From Nephrocerus scutellatus (lineage: Eukaryota; Arthropoda; Insecta; Diptera; Pipunculidae), in NCBI GenBank assembly GCA_947095585.1, contig OX352763.1, positions 18,029,462 to 18,093,461 of the forward strand: a stretch of DNA of 64,000 nt, written 5' to 3'. The notes under the pieces are model-generated. The model did not search any database and was not told where the DNA came from. It saw only the letters and a list, made by a program, of their open reading frames with translations. Both the position numbers and the translations under genes were made by a program. Of the stretch, positions 33,770 to 44,474 are shown in pieces. Numbering within the stretch: the first letter of the stretch is position 1; each line of letters opens with the position of its first letter.

Positions 33770-34330
33770 ACGCCTGCACGAGTGAATATGCTGAACCCAA
33801 TTTATTCTTGACTGTTTTACAAGAATCGGGCGATATGCCGGCAATATCACGTTTGATGTAGGTCCTGAGTTTATCAAAATTAGTTAAGTATTGACTGGTC
33901 CATTTCTGAAAATAACGAGGTCACCGGCCTTTGGCTTTGATAACTCGATTGTTGCGTAGTATGTGGCGCCTTGTTGTTGAAACCACATATGCTCCAAGCC
34001 AATCTTTGCCAATTTATCCCAAAAATGGTCGATCAATTAGGTTCGCTAGCGATCCCCATTGACTGTGACTGCCTTGCCATCATATAATTGAAGAAGAAGT
34101 ATGGGCCAATGACTCCTTCGCCATGAAACTCTTATGAAATGGCATTTTGTTATGACATAAGACATATATAAAGACTAGAAACCTTTTGCAGAAAGGAGCG
34201 TCCCAATTCAAAACACCTTTATCACGAAAAAAAACTCGTCATGCGTGCTCAATGCTAACCATCACTTTTTTTACCACTCCTACATCGCTTGCTGCTTGTG
34301 GTTTTCGTAGAAAACGACAATCGGTTTAAT
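33770..34330 (-). mobile_element. Decayed DDE_3 transposase with Asp-to-Gln change
   Basis: Minus strand: KAVTVNGDR, LIDHFWDKLAKIGLEHMWFQ, then QQGATYYATIELSKPKAGDL, VIFRNGPVNT and, after a frame change, DKLRTYIKRDIAGISPDSCK. This is the RFGDVNW-type transposase. The codon for the second catalytic Asp (WFQQDGAT in relatives) is CAA here (plus-strand 33971-33973), giving QQQGAT. The block with the third Asp (DLTPLDFFLWG) is deleted near 33890-33900. Confidence 0.75.
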
Positions 34331-34334
34331 CAAC

Positions 34335-36035
34335 CCTTTGATACAAAGAACCCGTAGATCACGACACCCAAAGTTTGCAGATAAACAACAGATGGATGAT
34401 TTGACCTGTAGAGAGATTTTTTTTTCTTTCTGAGGATACGATCAAACACCGTTTGTAAAGTTTTTTTAAGCATAAATCTCTAACACACCACTGCATATAG
34501 AATAAACATGGTCTAAAGTGCCCCTCTTGAGGTACACTAACAAGTATATCAAATTGGCAATAAGTAGAAATTAATTGCAACTAGAATTTAATCGATTTCT
34601 TCACAGTTTTTCTAGTTCTTCTTAATTTGTTTATTCTTCTTTCATAATCCTTTTCTTTTTCTTCTTCTTTTTATGTTGAATCGTTAGAAAAACTGTATGG
34701 TTTATAAGGAGAATATAGAATACCAACTAGGATATAATGCAGTGTTTTGGAAAAAGTTGGCTGGCAGTTTTGCTAAGTCTGTAGGTGCTGGTGATTTTCT
34801 TAAAATTACAATTCTATGTATCATAAATAAACAAAAATCAAATAAAAAAGAATCGTTTTCCTCTTTAGACTCAAGCGTGGGATTTATTTATGGCATAAAT
34901 GCTGACACCAAAATTCTAAGAAAATCGCCTTCACCCCTTAGATGTTCGTTGCTATTGCTAGCATTCAGCTGTTATTCGTTTGTTTCTTTATGTTTCCTTC
35001 TGGTGTACAAAATCGGGCCTCTTGCCATTCTTGTTATTCCTGTGCTAACACAATACTCGTGTATGCAGGATAAACACAAACCATTTCTAATGGAGTACTA
35101 ATGCCCATGAATTACGTCATCTCAGATTACGGACTTTTGCTTCTCGAAAGCATCATAGCGCATTGCATGCATTATCGCATCGCGGATATTCTACTCCAGA
35201 AAATTGTAGTTCTAGGAAAATATCAAAGTGTTTAGCAACATTGTTTGCCTCTCCATACATGTAGCAGTATTGGTTATACCTGTGTAGGTGTTTACTATAG
35301 ATTGCGGGGGCAGGGCAGATGTTTTATTTTGTTGTGGTTTCAGTCGCCTGGACAAACGAGTGCAGTTGGAACGCTATCAGCTGTGTGTTGTACTCGAATG
35401 CAATGTTCAGTTGTTTGCTTAGCGTTGTCCGGGATTTATAACAATTGTTTATTTTTCTCTCACTTGGCAGCAATAGTTTATGGTGTTACCACTTATTTAG
35501 TTTAAGTGCTTATGTGCAACTAAGTCGCTTTTAAAACACACTGACAATAATCCGCTTCTAAATACTTAACTTATGTCAATTTTTTTCAACGATAGAAATT
35601 GTTAGATTACTGGAGCGCTTATGGGGAATAGCAATGTATTGTATAAATTTGTTATACCTTACTGAATATAAAAAACGGTTCCTTAGTAACTATTTTGAGA
35701 GCTAAGTATTATCGCCTTAATCGCCATTAAATATATTTTTTGCTATAGACATCTATGAATACGCCGCACGGTGACCTTTCACTTTTATCATCAATTTTTG
35801 GTACCTTGGTTTTGTTGGTTTTAAATTGTTTCATAAGGGCGATGTTTAATAGCCTTGCTAATACGAAGGGATAACTTTTAAATACCTGCGAAACATGCTA
35901 TACTTAGGTCGAAAATAAGTTATGACTTGACGATTCTAGGCTAACTTACGCATATCACAAAGCAATTTATCGTAGCAAGTTCATCCCAGGCAATTCATCA
36001 CAAGTCTAATTTACAAACAAAAGCTTGCGCTTTTA
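34335..36035. other. No gene recognised
   Basis: Holds the longest unassigned open frame, 34697-35101 plus strand (134 codons, begins MVYKENIEYQLGYNAVFWKK, with a hydrophobic segment near residues 88-118). I recognise no family and see no splice signals, so I do not annotate it as a gene. Confidence 0.4.
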
Positions 36036-36037
36036 GG

Positions 36038-36351
36038 TATGAATTTTCATTGCGATGAATTGCCATTGCGATAAATTGTCAATGCGATGAAATGCCCCAG
36101 CCATAAAATGTCCCTGCGATGAATTGAACCTGAAATGAATTGTCATTGCGATGAATAACTATGCGAAGAATTGTCATTGGGATGAATTTTCCTTACGATT
36201 ACTTGCCCCTTGTGATGAATTGCCACTGTGATGTGTTGTTATTCCGATTAACTAATCCTGCGATGACTTGTCAATACGATGAATTGCTCCTGCGATAGAC
36301 TTTGAGTACGATAAACTGTCACTGCGATGAAATGTCATTGTGATGAATTTT
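36038..36351. repeat. 16-bp minisatellite, about 19 units
   Basis: Repeating GCGATGAATTGTCATT with substitutions keeps 16-bp spacing over about 310 bp, with a few one-base length changes. No unique spacers between units, so not a CRISPR-like array. Confidence 0.9.
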
Positions 36352-36470
36352 AATTTTTTTATTTATTTATTTACTAATTTATTTAATACAAAGTTGGTAG
36401 CTGAACGGGTATATTGAGAAATTAAGAATGACCCTTCATGTCCTACATGTACTAATCTTGCATATAACAA

Positions 36471-37404
36471 GTCACTCAATAAGTCTCCGGTCTAACTAAT
36501 AGTTATACACTAATTCCAACGATCCTCTAACTTTTCGGTGCCTTTTTTGCAGAACGATTTGTCTTTGGTCTCAAAATAGCCTTCAGTTTCGGCAATTACT
36601 TCTTCATTTGACCAAAATTTCTTCCCTTGGAGCATCTTTTTGATGTCTGCGAAAAGCCAGTAGTCGTTGGGGCCAGATCTAGAGAGAACGGTTGGTGAGG
36701 AAGCAATTCCAAGTGTAAATCATTCAATTAAACCATCGTCTGCATAGACTTGTGACACCTGGCATTGTCTTGGTGGAAGAGCAATTTCATTTTCATTTTG
36801 AATGTTATACCGGTTTTTCTAAGTTTTCTACACTCAATCGATCTAATGATGCCATGTAATTTTCGCTATTGATAGTTTTACCTTTTTCAAGATAGTCGAT
36901 GAACTAAATACCATGCGCCTCCCAAAATACGGATGACATAACCGTTCTGGTCCGGTGTGAGCAAACGCGGCACCAATTTCAAAAGCAACTTACGCATACT
37001 CAAATTGTTCGTGTAAAATTGTAAACACACTACCCTCTGATATCTTTAAGGTCAATGTCAATGTCAGCTATCTCATGCAACTTCACTTTAAGGCCTTTCA
37101 AAACTATTAATTATCACAAGAATTAATAAAGTATGATCATGGAATAAAATTAGTTGTTCTATTAATGGAGATGCACTATTTTGTAAATTAAAATTTGATC
37201 ATGTTGACATTTTTCTAATAAAATTTTTTTTTATGTTTTCTGGAACAACTACCGATTTTGGGCGACCATCGTTCAGCATCATCGGTGTTTGTATGACTGG
37301 TAAATTTTGACAGTTTACTTTTGAAGCTTGGTACTATCCAGAAATCATATCGGTCTGTGAAAAGTGTTGCCATATTTGTGTCATACCGGAGACTTATTAG
37401 GTGA
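36471..37404 (-). mobile_element. Internally deleted mariner (DD34D type) with TIRs
   Basis: TIRs: left GTCACTCAATAAGTCTCCGG (36471 on) and, reverse-complemented, right GTCACCTAATAAGTCTCCGG (ending 37404). Minus-strand reading order is mariner-like: NTDDAER near 37275; TPDQNGYVIRILGGAYGI-like with FIDYLEKGKTINSENYMASL at 36840-36970; then KMLQGKKFWSNEEVIAETEG and YFETKDKSFCKKGTEKLEDR at 36505-36650. The block that should carry HQDNAPCH and PPYSPDLAPSDY is badly degraded. Length 934 bp against about 1.3 kb for intact mariners. Confidence 0.85.
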
Positions 37405-37424
37405 CGAATAAATAAAAATGAAAT

Positions 37425-37560
37425 CTTGTGCGGTTGTTATTTATGGAAACTCATATTTACCAACCGATTTTTATGAAATTTTCGATGTATATTATTGGCA
37501 GGTGGAGGAAGGTTATAGGCAATAGTATACCCCCATTAACCCTGTGGTTAGTTGGTGGGG
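37425..37560 (-). repeat. Dispersed CTAGCTGTT-type repeat, partial
   Basis: Reverse complement carries TATAACCTTCCTCCACCTGC, CAATAATATACATCGAAAAT and TTTCATAAAAATCGGTTGGT, matching the second module at 4580-4690. It abuts the mariner at 36471-37404. Confidence 0.75.
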
Positions 37561-37564
37561 AGAA

Positions 37565-38944
37565 ATGGAAAAAATTTACATTAGACACATTTAGAAAAAA
37601 TGTTCCATCTAAAGTAATGAAGCGCCCAAGAACAGCTAGTTGTTTATAACCTTCCATAAAAGCTTGTGTATTTAAATAACGCACAGTCGTTGGTTGAACG
37701 TGAGTATTAAAAATTAGGAACGACCCTTCATATCTCACATGAGCTGTGTGCTTATTAACAATAAAATATATGATAAATGTACTTAATAAGCACTGTATTT
37801 TAGTGTTTTCTTTTATCACCACAGCAAACATGCTTTAGTTCACTAGCGTCTACAAAAGTTTTGTAAAATGCACACCGCACCCCATTATTCTCTAATGTGC
37901 AGTCAGATCCGTTGTTCGCTTTGTTGTAAGGGCGATCGCGATCACCTGCATTCGCTTTCAAAATAGAAGTAAACTTTGTGTAGATTGCTTGCCAATGTGG
38001 TGCGCCCGTTCCTGCATGAAGTACATTCACCTGAATGGCAATTTACTTCATATGTGTGCGCGCTCGTGCAACTGTCACAGGCGTAACATGAAGCACCGCA
38101 AACATGATTTCTCGAGCGTAAACATTAAGATAATGTTGTACGCTCGCTCAGAAGAGATGAAAGTGTATTTTTACATCTTCAGTCAAAATACGAGTAGTGT
38201 ACCACTTGGTTGGCAGGGCGGGTGTGCTTCAAAGCACCTTCCAACGAGTATGATAATGTCGATGACTTGGCCAGCCAGTCCAAGGTGCCTGTATGCCACA
38301 GCCCACCTGCATACATATACAATGTAGGTTTCTTGACTCAAACTACACAATAAATTACTTTGATGGACCCTAAGTGGTGGGTGGGTTGGGTGGTGAGGAA
38401 GCATGTACGACTCCCTATCTAGTTGTACCGGTTCGAGGTGCATTGGCATTGCACATGTGCCGCAAGTATTCAACCTACCTTCGAGCTCCACGAACTACGA
38501 TGATAAAGAGAATTTGTGTCAAGAAGTCACCGAGTTCGTTGGAAAAAATAGAAATAAAAATCGTCAACCTAATGAATAACAACAACACGATTGCTAACTC
38601 ATAGACTAACAACGCTTACAATATTTGATTACATTATTTGTTGTTGGTTGTATGTTTTTATGCATTCGAATGTGAGCCGCCGTTGTTTGCCTCATGCACT
38701 TTGCGCCATGATTACTTTCGTTGGTGCGCTGTTCTGTTTAGTCTGATGCTAGGGCTTCTATTGCTCCTCTTCCACATTACCTGTCGCCCCAAGGTGAGCT
38801 TTTATATGCACACCAAATTGTGCACACATACAGAAAATACATTAACACAAATTAACAGCTTCTTTATATGACACATAATGACGCTTTGTTATGCATCTGC
38901 AACAATGCAGCAAAGCAAAGTCATCTCGTACCAGTTGCATACGA
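37565..38944. other. No gene recognised
   Basis: Contains a plus-strand frame at 38638-38795 encoding a hydrophobic segment (LFSLMLGLLLLLFHITCRPK) followed by a donor-like AAG|GTGAGC. No acceptor, conserved motif or start context supports it strongly. Confidence 0.4.
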
Positions 38945-39156
38945 AGGCGGGTTGAAAAGTAATCGGCCCAGGCAAAAAAACATAACTTTTTTTATAATAT
39001 TTAAATGACTAAATTATAGAACTTAAGAACTTTTTTATACAAATAATTATTATTCGGATATTTATTTTGTTATTTTCAACGACTAATATAATAAAAATAA
39101 TGAACAAAAATATTTTTTCACAAACAAAAAAATTTAATTAAAAAATTAATTAATTA

Positions 39157-39194
<38 letters not shown>

Positions 39195-39195
<1 letters not shown>

Positions 39196-39745
39196 TTTTT
39201 CCTAGAAGAATGTATTAATTTCTCAACAAAGTCTCTTTTTAAATTAATACACTTCGTCCAACGATATGCCAATTTTTCGATACCCTCCGAATAATGCGAT
39301 TTCTGAAAATCCTCAAAATAGGCCTCTGTTGCAGTGATGACTTCCTAATTCGACCCAAATCTCTTACCACCGAGCCATTTATTCGGCTTCGATTCCCCAG
39401 GAACATTACACCTTTTTGACTGTTACTTTGTCTCTGGGGTCTTGTGATAAATCCATGTTTCGCCCACTGTTACGAAATGGCGGAAACATCGTGCTTGTTG
39501 TCAAATGAAAGCAAACTTGGCACCGCGGCACCTATTTGGCTGCGAGAAATACCCACAGCCTCAGCAATCTCGTTTACCTTCACTCGTCGATCGTCAATTA
39601 CCATACTATGAATTTTACAGACCACTTCCCAATCTCGGGAGATTCGCTACCCGCTCACATGCACCTCCGCCTTCTTGTTACCACCGAGGTGTGGACGTGT
39701 ACCATAGCCTTAAATCGAAGATAATAAATACCTAGATGTCTTACG
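39195..39745 (-). mobile_element. Second mariner-family relic (catalytic core deleted)
   Basis: Minus strand: DRRVKVNEIAEAVGISRSQI (helix-turn-helix, near 39590-39530), a TWIYHKTPETK block near 39440, then directly the C-terminal end: WLGGKRFGS, YFEDFQKSHYSEGIEKLAYR and WTKCINLKRDFVEKLIHSS (39370-39205). The central Asp-bearing region is gone. A left terminal repeat may be GAAAAGTAATCGGCCCAGG at 38953; no right partner was found. Different subfamily from the mariner at 36471. Confidence 0.8.
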
Positions 39746-40100
39746 CTTATGGACAGATGCTATGATCACAAAATTATTTTCTGTTTTTTTAAGCCATCTG
39801 TTGTTAAGTCATGTAATGACAAATAATCTTATACACAAACCTAAAATTAAAGTTCCATATACTCTTCTGCACTCAAGTTTACTTGTTCTTCTTTATGTCC
39901 ACTATATTTGACTTCGACATCTAAAATTGAGTTCCCTATAAAATCTACACTCAAGTACTTCTGAATAAAATGGAACACTGATCTTTCGAAATTATGAAGT
40001 ACAAATAAAAGAATCGGACAATCGTTTCCGATTTTTCTCAACTGAATGCATTGGCATGAGACATCGGTATATTGTTTTGTGCAAAAACATTTCAAAATAT
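39746..40100. other. No gene recognised
   Basis: Short A+T-rich gap; an 82-codon minus-strand frame (40095-39847) is unrecognised. Confidence 0.4.
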
Positions 40101-40104
40101 CAGT

Positions 40105-40245
40105 TTTTATATTCCGCGTGTGATACGTGTCGCGTTTCGCATGTGACGCGTGTGAGCATTGGAAACGCCGCCATTTTTCGTTTTTATAGGTCCTTTTTAA
40201 TCACGTTTCGCACGACCTAAAAATTTAAACCATTTAAAGGATAGT
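40105..40245. repeat. Dispersed copy of the ACGCGTGT repeat
   Basis: CGCGTGTGATACGTGTCGCG, GTGACGCGTGTGAGC, then TCCTTTTTAATCACGTTTCG and CACGACCTAAAAATTTAAAC follow the module content of the 13.3-13.9 kb array. It lies immediately 5' of the SINE at 40257. Confidence 0.65.
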
Positions 40246-40256
40246 ATGTACGAAAG

Positions 40257-40479
40257 GTTGGCGCCGTGGCTCAGTGGATAAGTGCATGGGTTCTGAGCAG
40301 TGTTCGAATCCCAGTAACACCAAAATAAAACCTCTCGCGAATGTCTGACAAACATCCGAGAGTCATAACTTGTCACGGAAAGGTATACTTGCACAACACA
40401 AATGGTCACGAGAATCAAGGCCTTAGACCGCAACGGTATGTCCAGCCGAATATTATTATTTATTATTATTATTATTATA
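40257..40479 (+). mobile_element. tRNA-derived SINE with ATT tail and 8-bp target duplications
   Basis: Head GGCGCCGTGGCTCAGTGGAT with A box TGGCTCAGTGG (40267-40277) and B-box-like TGTTCGAATCC (40301-40311). The body shared with the 50119 copy has CCTCTCGCGAATGTCTGACA, GAGAGTCATAACTTGTCAC and CAAGGCCTTAGACCGC, and the tail is (ATT)n. TACGAAAG flanks both ends (40249-40256 and 40480-40487). About 70 bp of the body present at 50.25-50.33 kb is deleted. Transcribed by RNA polymerase III and mobilised by a partner LINE if active. Confidence 0.9.
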
Positions 40480-40489
40480 TACGAAAGCA

Positions 40490-41450
40490 AGCATTACACT
40501 GGTAGTGCCATCTCTTGCCTAGGTCGATTACTTTTCAGTCCGCCCTTGTATTGCAGAATTGAAATAGATATCAATATCGCGCATTATGCTAATCGTTTTG
40601 TTAAACTCGTGTCGCGAGGTCGAACGTCGAACGCCAACAGTACAGTGGGTCTAATTGATTGAGCAACCGAATGGATTTTTATCGACTCATCACCGATTTG
40701 GCTGGCTGTATGCTTGGTAGTGCGTCTCAATTTTGTAAGATATTGCACATACAGCGGCAACCTATCGTGTTTTCGATTGCACTTTACTTTGTCTTGTACG
40801 AGTATGTCGCCGCAACTATGTATGAGTATGGTGCTAATTTTGTACAAAAAACAAACAGTGCCATTGACGTGCAATACTTGTGTCGTGAGTTTTCTTATAC
40901 AAACATTGTTTCCACTTATTTGTGATGTCCATTACCGTTTGTCGTTTTCCATTACATTTTAGTGAGTTTTCATTTATTGGGAAATTTTCAAAATCAGACA
41001 ATATTTGGTTGTTGTTGTTCTTGTTTTATCATGCACTATTTTTGACATTGACATTTTGACATTTGTTCCACATTATTGTTTTTTTTATATTAGTTGTCAT
41101 TTTTTACTTGTTTTACTTTTACATTTGTAATTTGACGTTTGGAAGGTTGCACAAGATTTTGGAACGGCACAGTAGGGTTTTTTCATATAACGGCCATTAG
41201 ATATTTTTAGAGAACAGACAAAAATACAAATTCTGAACTAAACTTTCGAATAAGCGACTGAATTTTAGGAAAAAACAGTAAGGCGATAATTCAATGACAG
41301 TCGGAAAACATTCGTACAATGTCTTTTTAAGTAGCTGACCGACTATCGAACTTGCTTGTCAGTTTTGATCGACATCACTTAAAACCGGCCGGCTGACAGT
41401 TGGTTTGATACTCAAAAAATCTGACAGTGCTGTATTCAGTAAAGCAATGC
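40490..41450. other. No gene recognised
   Basis: Overlapping short open frames at 40402-40962 on both strands show no known motif. A palindromic or regulatory function cannot be judged. Confidence 0.4.
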
Positions 41451-41454
41451 TTAG

Positions 41455-41690
41455 AAAAGTTATAGACAAGAGATCATTGATGATATTAAGAAAAGTATTG
41501 GAGATAAAACACACCCCTGAGGAACACAAGAATATGCATGTGAGATGTCATTAACTGCAGATTTAAAAACGCCTAAAACAATCCGAATTGATCGAAGGGT
41601 TAAATGAAGCAGGGTTGCATCGATTCCATAACCACGCATTTCGACAAAAAAGCTTAACGCCAAACCAAAGTCAAATGTTCGTTTACAAAT
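41455..41690 (-). mobile_element. Jockey/CR1-like LINE RT fragment
   Basis: Minus strand ALSFFVEMRGYGIDATLLHL, then VPQGCVLSPILFLI, the RT stretch around motif B of the family at 23105. No YADD region follows. Frame breaks before and after. Confidence 0.75.
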
Positions 41691-41799
41691 ATCATCAGTA
41701 GACCTAGTATAAGTTATGTCATTAGAGCACTGCTAGAACGTTTTATACATTTAAGATGCCAATTAGTATTATTAATATATTAATTAATATTACGAGTAA

Positions 41800-42350
41800 T
41801 ATAAAAATGAAACTTTGTTTGTACGAGTATGTATGTATGTCTGTTCGCGATTAACTTGAAGACCCTTCATCCTATATAGCTGAAACCTTCGGATATGGTG
41901 GGCACGGTTGGGTGGATGTTTGTAGGGTATGGTGGCAATGTTGAGCGGGTTGACGTGGTTGGTTGGTTGGTTTGTATCAAATTGACTCGAAGCCCATAGA
42001 TAGTGGTGAAATATGTGGGGGGAGTTGGTTTGGGTATCTTAAGGTAGGTGGGTGGTCAGTTGGGTGGAGGTAGTGTGGTGTGGACAATGTGGTGGGGGCA
42101 GCCAGGCAACGCTGGATATTTCATCTAGTCTATACTTTTATTTATATTATAAAGAGGTGAAGTTTTTTTTGTATGTAGGAGGTAATCTTCCAAACTACTG
42201 GACCGATCTGATCTGGTTTTTACCATTGTACAGGGTTTGTTGCTCCGGAGGTTTTAGCCTACAGTTTTGCGGGTGGGGAAGATGTAACTTGGTGTGGTCA
42301 GTAAGGTGGTCATTTGGGTGGGGGTCAGTTTGGTTGATTCACAACGTGTC
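41800..42350. repeat. G/T-rich dispersed-repeat cluster
   Basis: Contains a (GTAT)n tract (41826-41842), TGAAGACCCTTCATCCTATA, and a second module AAAGAGGTGAAG ... CTACTGGACCGATCTGAT. Between and after them, GT-rich runs of GGTTGGTTGG and GGTGGTCAGTTGGGTGG type recur at 41960, 42045 and 42290. Looks like two decayed microsatellite-bearing repeats; the class is uncertain. Confidence 0.45.
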
Positions 42351-42595
42351 TAACGTTGTCGTGGATTTATATAATACAACACCCTTTCTATATAAAGACC
42401 AATTGTACCAATCGGGACCGGTGGAGGAGTTTTTTGCGGGAGGCCAGGACCGGACTCCGGATTGTAACATGCGTACGATTCCCATCCTATCCTGCACATA
42501 GTCATTTGTTCCTTCTTTTGTGCCAATTTGAGATTTAGTACCAAATTAAATAAAATTTAATAATAAATTATAATTATTATGTTCTGCAAATAAAA

Positions 42596-42629
42596 ACTAA
42601 TTTTTTTCTTTTTCTATTTTCAGGTAAGT
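42596..42629 (+). promoter_or_regulatory. Candidate recursive splice site (zero-length exon, ratchet point)
   Basis: CTAAT (branch-like, 42597-42601) is followed by an almost pure pyrimidine tract, then TTTTCAG directly joined to GTAAGT (AG|GT between 42623 and 42624). An acceptor fused to a consensus donor is the signature of recursive splicing in long Drosophila introns. It lies on the same strand as the candidate exon at 12607-12623, whose donor is also GTAAGT and could splice to it. Function is inferred from motif only. Confidence 0.65.
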
Positions 42630-43695
42630 TATGGACAAAGTAAACCTTCAAACTTTTTAAGGAGAACTTTTTTATTAGTTATTCGTAAGAGACTTCATTG
42701 TTGTACCTTTATACCGGTACATATTTTTAATTTATCTGAAAGTATTACAGTCACAATGTATACTGTTCTAAGTGGAAAATTAAAGCATGTCTTCCGGATA
42801 AGAGCCAGGTTTGTGTTACATAGTGTTACAAATATTTGCGATTGGAGTTCGAAATAAATATAACGCTTTAGAAGTACTTTAACGAATTCCAAGACACAGC
42901 ATATTGTTATACCAAATAGGGAAGATCCTTTTCTAAATGAGGCAACCTTGTACCTTCATTCAACAGCCTTCGTTAAATAAATCAAAGCATTTGAGTGGTT
43001 TGTCTAAAAGTCGCCTAAAAAAATTCATGTCCGTGATACCAAACCCCTGATTGGAATATACTTAAGTTTAGTATGCTTTTCAAATTTGCACATTTACGGG
43101 ATTTGCATTTTATCCAACATTAAAGGCATTCAACATTGACGGGATCATCGACATGGCACACAATTTTGCATATCAAACAGAAGTAGTCAAAGAAGCCGCC
43201 AAGTCAGCTCCGAACCCCATAACCGCCAAACATTCCGATTAGTCCAACAAATCTACATACGTGTATTACATAGGTGTGCATATATGTATGTTAGTTTTTT
43301 TATTTTTGCAATTAAGAGACACGTTTCCAACAAACCAACAAACTTCTAAGAAACTTCCTACTGAATCGTGGGAAATGTGAAATACATAACGTATTGCTCT
43401 ATGCTCTGTGTTGGGTTGGGTTGGGTTCGATGTTTTAGCTTTTTTTTTATTTTGTCACAAAGGCGGCCATTCACGTTTTGTTGAAAAACTAAAAAACTGC
43501 AAAGGTTTACATTTTTATAAATTAGTATTTCGTGTAACACCAGAATTGCATGTTAAACGTATGTTCATTATTTTAGGCTTTACAAACTGGGTTCGAGCTT
43601 AAGCATCAACTATAGTGGACTGAGTGATATTTACTTAGATGATGTGAACGACTTATTAGATGGATTTTGGTCGGTTTCGTCAAATTTTAGTGCTA
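42630..43695. other. No gene recognised
   Basis: A+T-rich, intronic if the ratchet-point model holds. GGGTTGGGTTGGGTT at 43412-43426 is a short simple repeat. Confidence 0.45.
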
Positions 43696-43699
43696 AGTA

Positions 43700-44470
43700 A
43701 GCAAGGTGTCAATGAAGTGATATTTGTTGCTGCTGCAAATGACAGCATAAAATAAAAAAACCTACTCTTCGAGAGTAAACTGGAAGCCCCCGCGTTGCGT
43801 CCCCAGAACCCACATTTGTCCTCAGACCGGTCTGTGGGCACGGACAACTCCCGCGGTACCAACGCGACCTTGGTGAGTTCTGCCATCAAGGGACTTAGTT
43901 CGTTCCCTTTGTCCCATTGTGTACGAAATGAGCTACTAAATACGAAGAGTCGCCCATAAGGTTCTTCTAAAGTACCAGTAACCCACTTCTGGTCGCAAAG
44001 TACGAAGACATTGCCCATAAAGAGCATACTCTAAGTACCCGCGGACCTTATTAATATCCCGGCACCCCAACCATGTATAGGTTAAGATGCAATTGGAACC
44101 ACCACGGGAATACAAAAAAACAACATCAGTCACATGGCCCTCTAACTGGACCGCCATACGCTAAGAATACTATGACAGGAAACGGCCCATTCCAAGGCCA
44201 TCTCTCGAAAATGGGTAAATCCTAATCGGATCGCTGTAACGAGGCAAAATAAACATCAGAGCACATACTCTTCATATGTGCAGCCCTCACCCGGAAAAGA
44301 ATAAAACATTTCAAGGCTCACATCGAAGTGGCGGATGTGGTTGCGTTTACAAAGGAACTGAGGAACCACATAATGTGGTAAAGCATCTGGGATTCACAAT
44401 AGACCTTGACATCGCAGTGCACAGCGCTCTACATCCCACCAACAATAATAACAATAATCGCCTAATAACA
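43700..44470. other. GC-richer block of unknown nature with (AAT/AAC) tail
   Basis: Base composition is clearly richer in G+C than the flanks. The minus strand stays open over 44027-43680 (115 codons, including QKWVTGTLEEPYGRLFVFSS) and 44157-43936. On the plus strand the block ends in CCAACAATAATAACAATAAT (44439-44458), like a retrotransposon tail. I do not recognise a domain. A repeat-element origin, perhaps the 3' part of a LINE, seems likeliest. Confidence 0.4.
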
Positions 44471-44474
44471 TAAT

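Noticed and set aside
36038..36351. CRISPR-like array
   Set aside because: Units are directly tandem at 16 bp with no unique spacers, and the genome is eukaryotic.
40257..40330. Functional tRNA gene (also 50119-50190)
   Set aside because: A and B boxes are present but the acceptor stem cannot pair, the body continues for over 200 bp, and an ATT tail and target duplications show a SINE.
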